Assembly: GCA_028067895.1 (NCBI GenBank)
Contig: JAPTUI010000683.1
Coordinates: 1-6,701 of the forward strand
DNA length: 6,701 nt
DNA from: Pseudomonadota bacterium
Lineage (GTDB): Bacteria > Pseudomonadota > Gammaproteobacteria > Steroidobacterales > Steroidobacteraceae
Reading direction: 5' to 3'
Shown: positions 6,347-6,701 of the stretch, piece after piece
How positions within the stretch are numbered: the stretch's first letter is position 1
Layout of the letters: every line of letters starts with the position of its first letter
Program-made: the position numbers and the translations under genes
The notes under the pieces: model-generated
Seen by the model: the letters and a program-made list of their open reading frames with translations, nothing else
Databases searched by the model: none
Told to the model about the DNA's origin: nothing

Positions 6347-6701
6347 ATGCCGAATCAACTCTCCGAGGTTCTTTGCCTTCGCGGCGCTCCCGGCATGAGC
6401 GCCGAACTCGAAAGTCAGAAGTTCGGCTCCACTCTTCCCATTCACTGGTTGGGCCAGCCGAAAGGCCAGCCCGACGCAGAACGCCAATTTGAAATCCCGG
6501 TCGATGCGGCTTGCGCGGATATCCTCCATCTTTCGGCAGAGCGTGAGGGCCGACTAGATCCTCTGGCGAACGCCTTCGGCGCCCCTCTCGCCCGGGCACT
6601 CATCGATCGTATTCTCGGCAAGATGTGCGCCATCGCCATTTGCGGCGGCGTGTGGGAGCGGTGCACAACGGTTGTGCGGCTCGGCCCGCGCATCGCGCGC
6701 G
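6347..6701 (+). CDS. Doubtful open frame running off the right edge
   Basis: A plus-strand frame is open from 6161 to the window end without a stop. Possible starts are ATG 6212, ATG 6347 and ATG 6395. I list 6347 because 6212 would place the hairpin and candidate promoter inside the gene. From 6395 on, GC by codon position is about 70/51/70 percent (counted by hand over 102 codons), a coding-like dip at position 2. The complementary minus frame with the same codon boundaries shows the same pattern, but a TAG at 6554-6556 interrupts it. No start has a good ribosome site and I recognise no domain in the product (it reads ALARALIDRILGK-like near the end). It may be a real gene start, an antisense shadow of a minus-strand gene, or a decayed gene. 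Confidence 0.22.
   Translation, partial: MPNQLSEVLCLRGAPGMSAELESQKFGSTLPIHWLGQPKGQPDAERQFEIPVDAACADILHLSAEREGRLDPLANAFGAPLARALIDRILGKMCAIAICGGVWERCTTVVRLGPRIAR

Noticed and set aside
6131..6529. Minus-strand 132-codon frame upstream of the lipoprotein
   Set aside because: It has no ribosome site, runs through the perfect hairpin and candidate promoter, and its product ends in a Cys/Trp-rich segment with no domain.
1..6701. CRISPR array, tRNA, rRNA or insertion sequence
   Set aside because: I saw no regularly spaced repeats, no tRNA-like cloverleaf, no rRNA sequence, and no transposase or terminal inverted repeats.

Overview
This window reads as chromosomal DNA from a diderm bacterium with moderately high GC (high fifties percent by eye). 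It is most likely a gammaproteobacterium or a related proteobacterium with a type II secretion pathway. The reasons are an outer-membrane-type lipoprotein, a large exported tricorn-like protease, and a rhombosortase/GlyGly-CTERM pair, a system known almost entirely from proteobacteria with type II secretion. I cannot name the genus. All confidently called genes are on the minus strand, so transcription runs from right to left.

Layout, right to left in transcription order. (a) 6115-6701 has no confident gene. It holds a perfect 8-bp stem-loop (6229-6248), a possible promoter (6197-6225) and a perfect dyad (6169-6185) for the next gene, plus a plus-strand frame open from 6161 to the right edge that is doubtful. 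(b) 5611-6114 encodes a 167-residue glycine-zipper lipoprotein, followed at once by a probable terminator (5587-5609). (c) 4879-5481 encodes a 200-residue secreted protein ending in a GlyGly-CTERM sorting signal. (d) 4250-4882 encodes a 210-residue rhombosortase (rhomboid-family intramembrane serine protease). Its ATG overlaps the stop of the preceding gene as ATGA. (e) 3504-4249 shows no credible gene. (f) 174-3488 encodes a 1104-residue exported tricorn-type protease with beta-propellers, a PDZ domain and an S41-like catalytic domain. (g) 1-173 is very GC-rich and non-coding as far as I can tell, with a strong GC hairpin.

The centre of interest is (c)+(d): a target and the protease predicted to process it, translationally coupled in one two-gene unit. 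Rhombosortases usually serve many GlyGly-CTERM proteins scattered round a genome, so a coupled pair suggests a dedicated one-to-one system. The lipoprotein (b) just upstream has a terminator of its own, but both units carry a very similar 17-bp dyad (core CAACAATnnGTTG on the plus strand) about 60-75 nt before the start codon, which suggests joint control. The tricorn protease would act in the periplasm on peptides and misfolded proteins. The 761-nt gap makes it unlikely to be part of the same operon.
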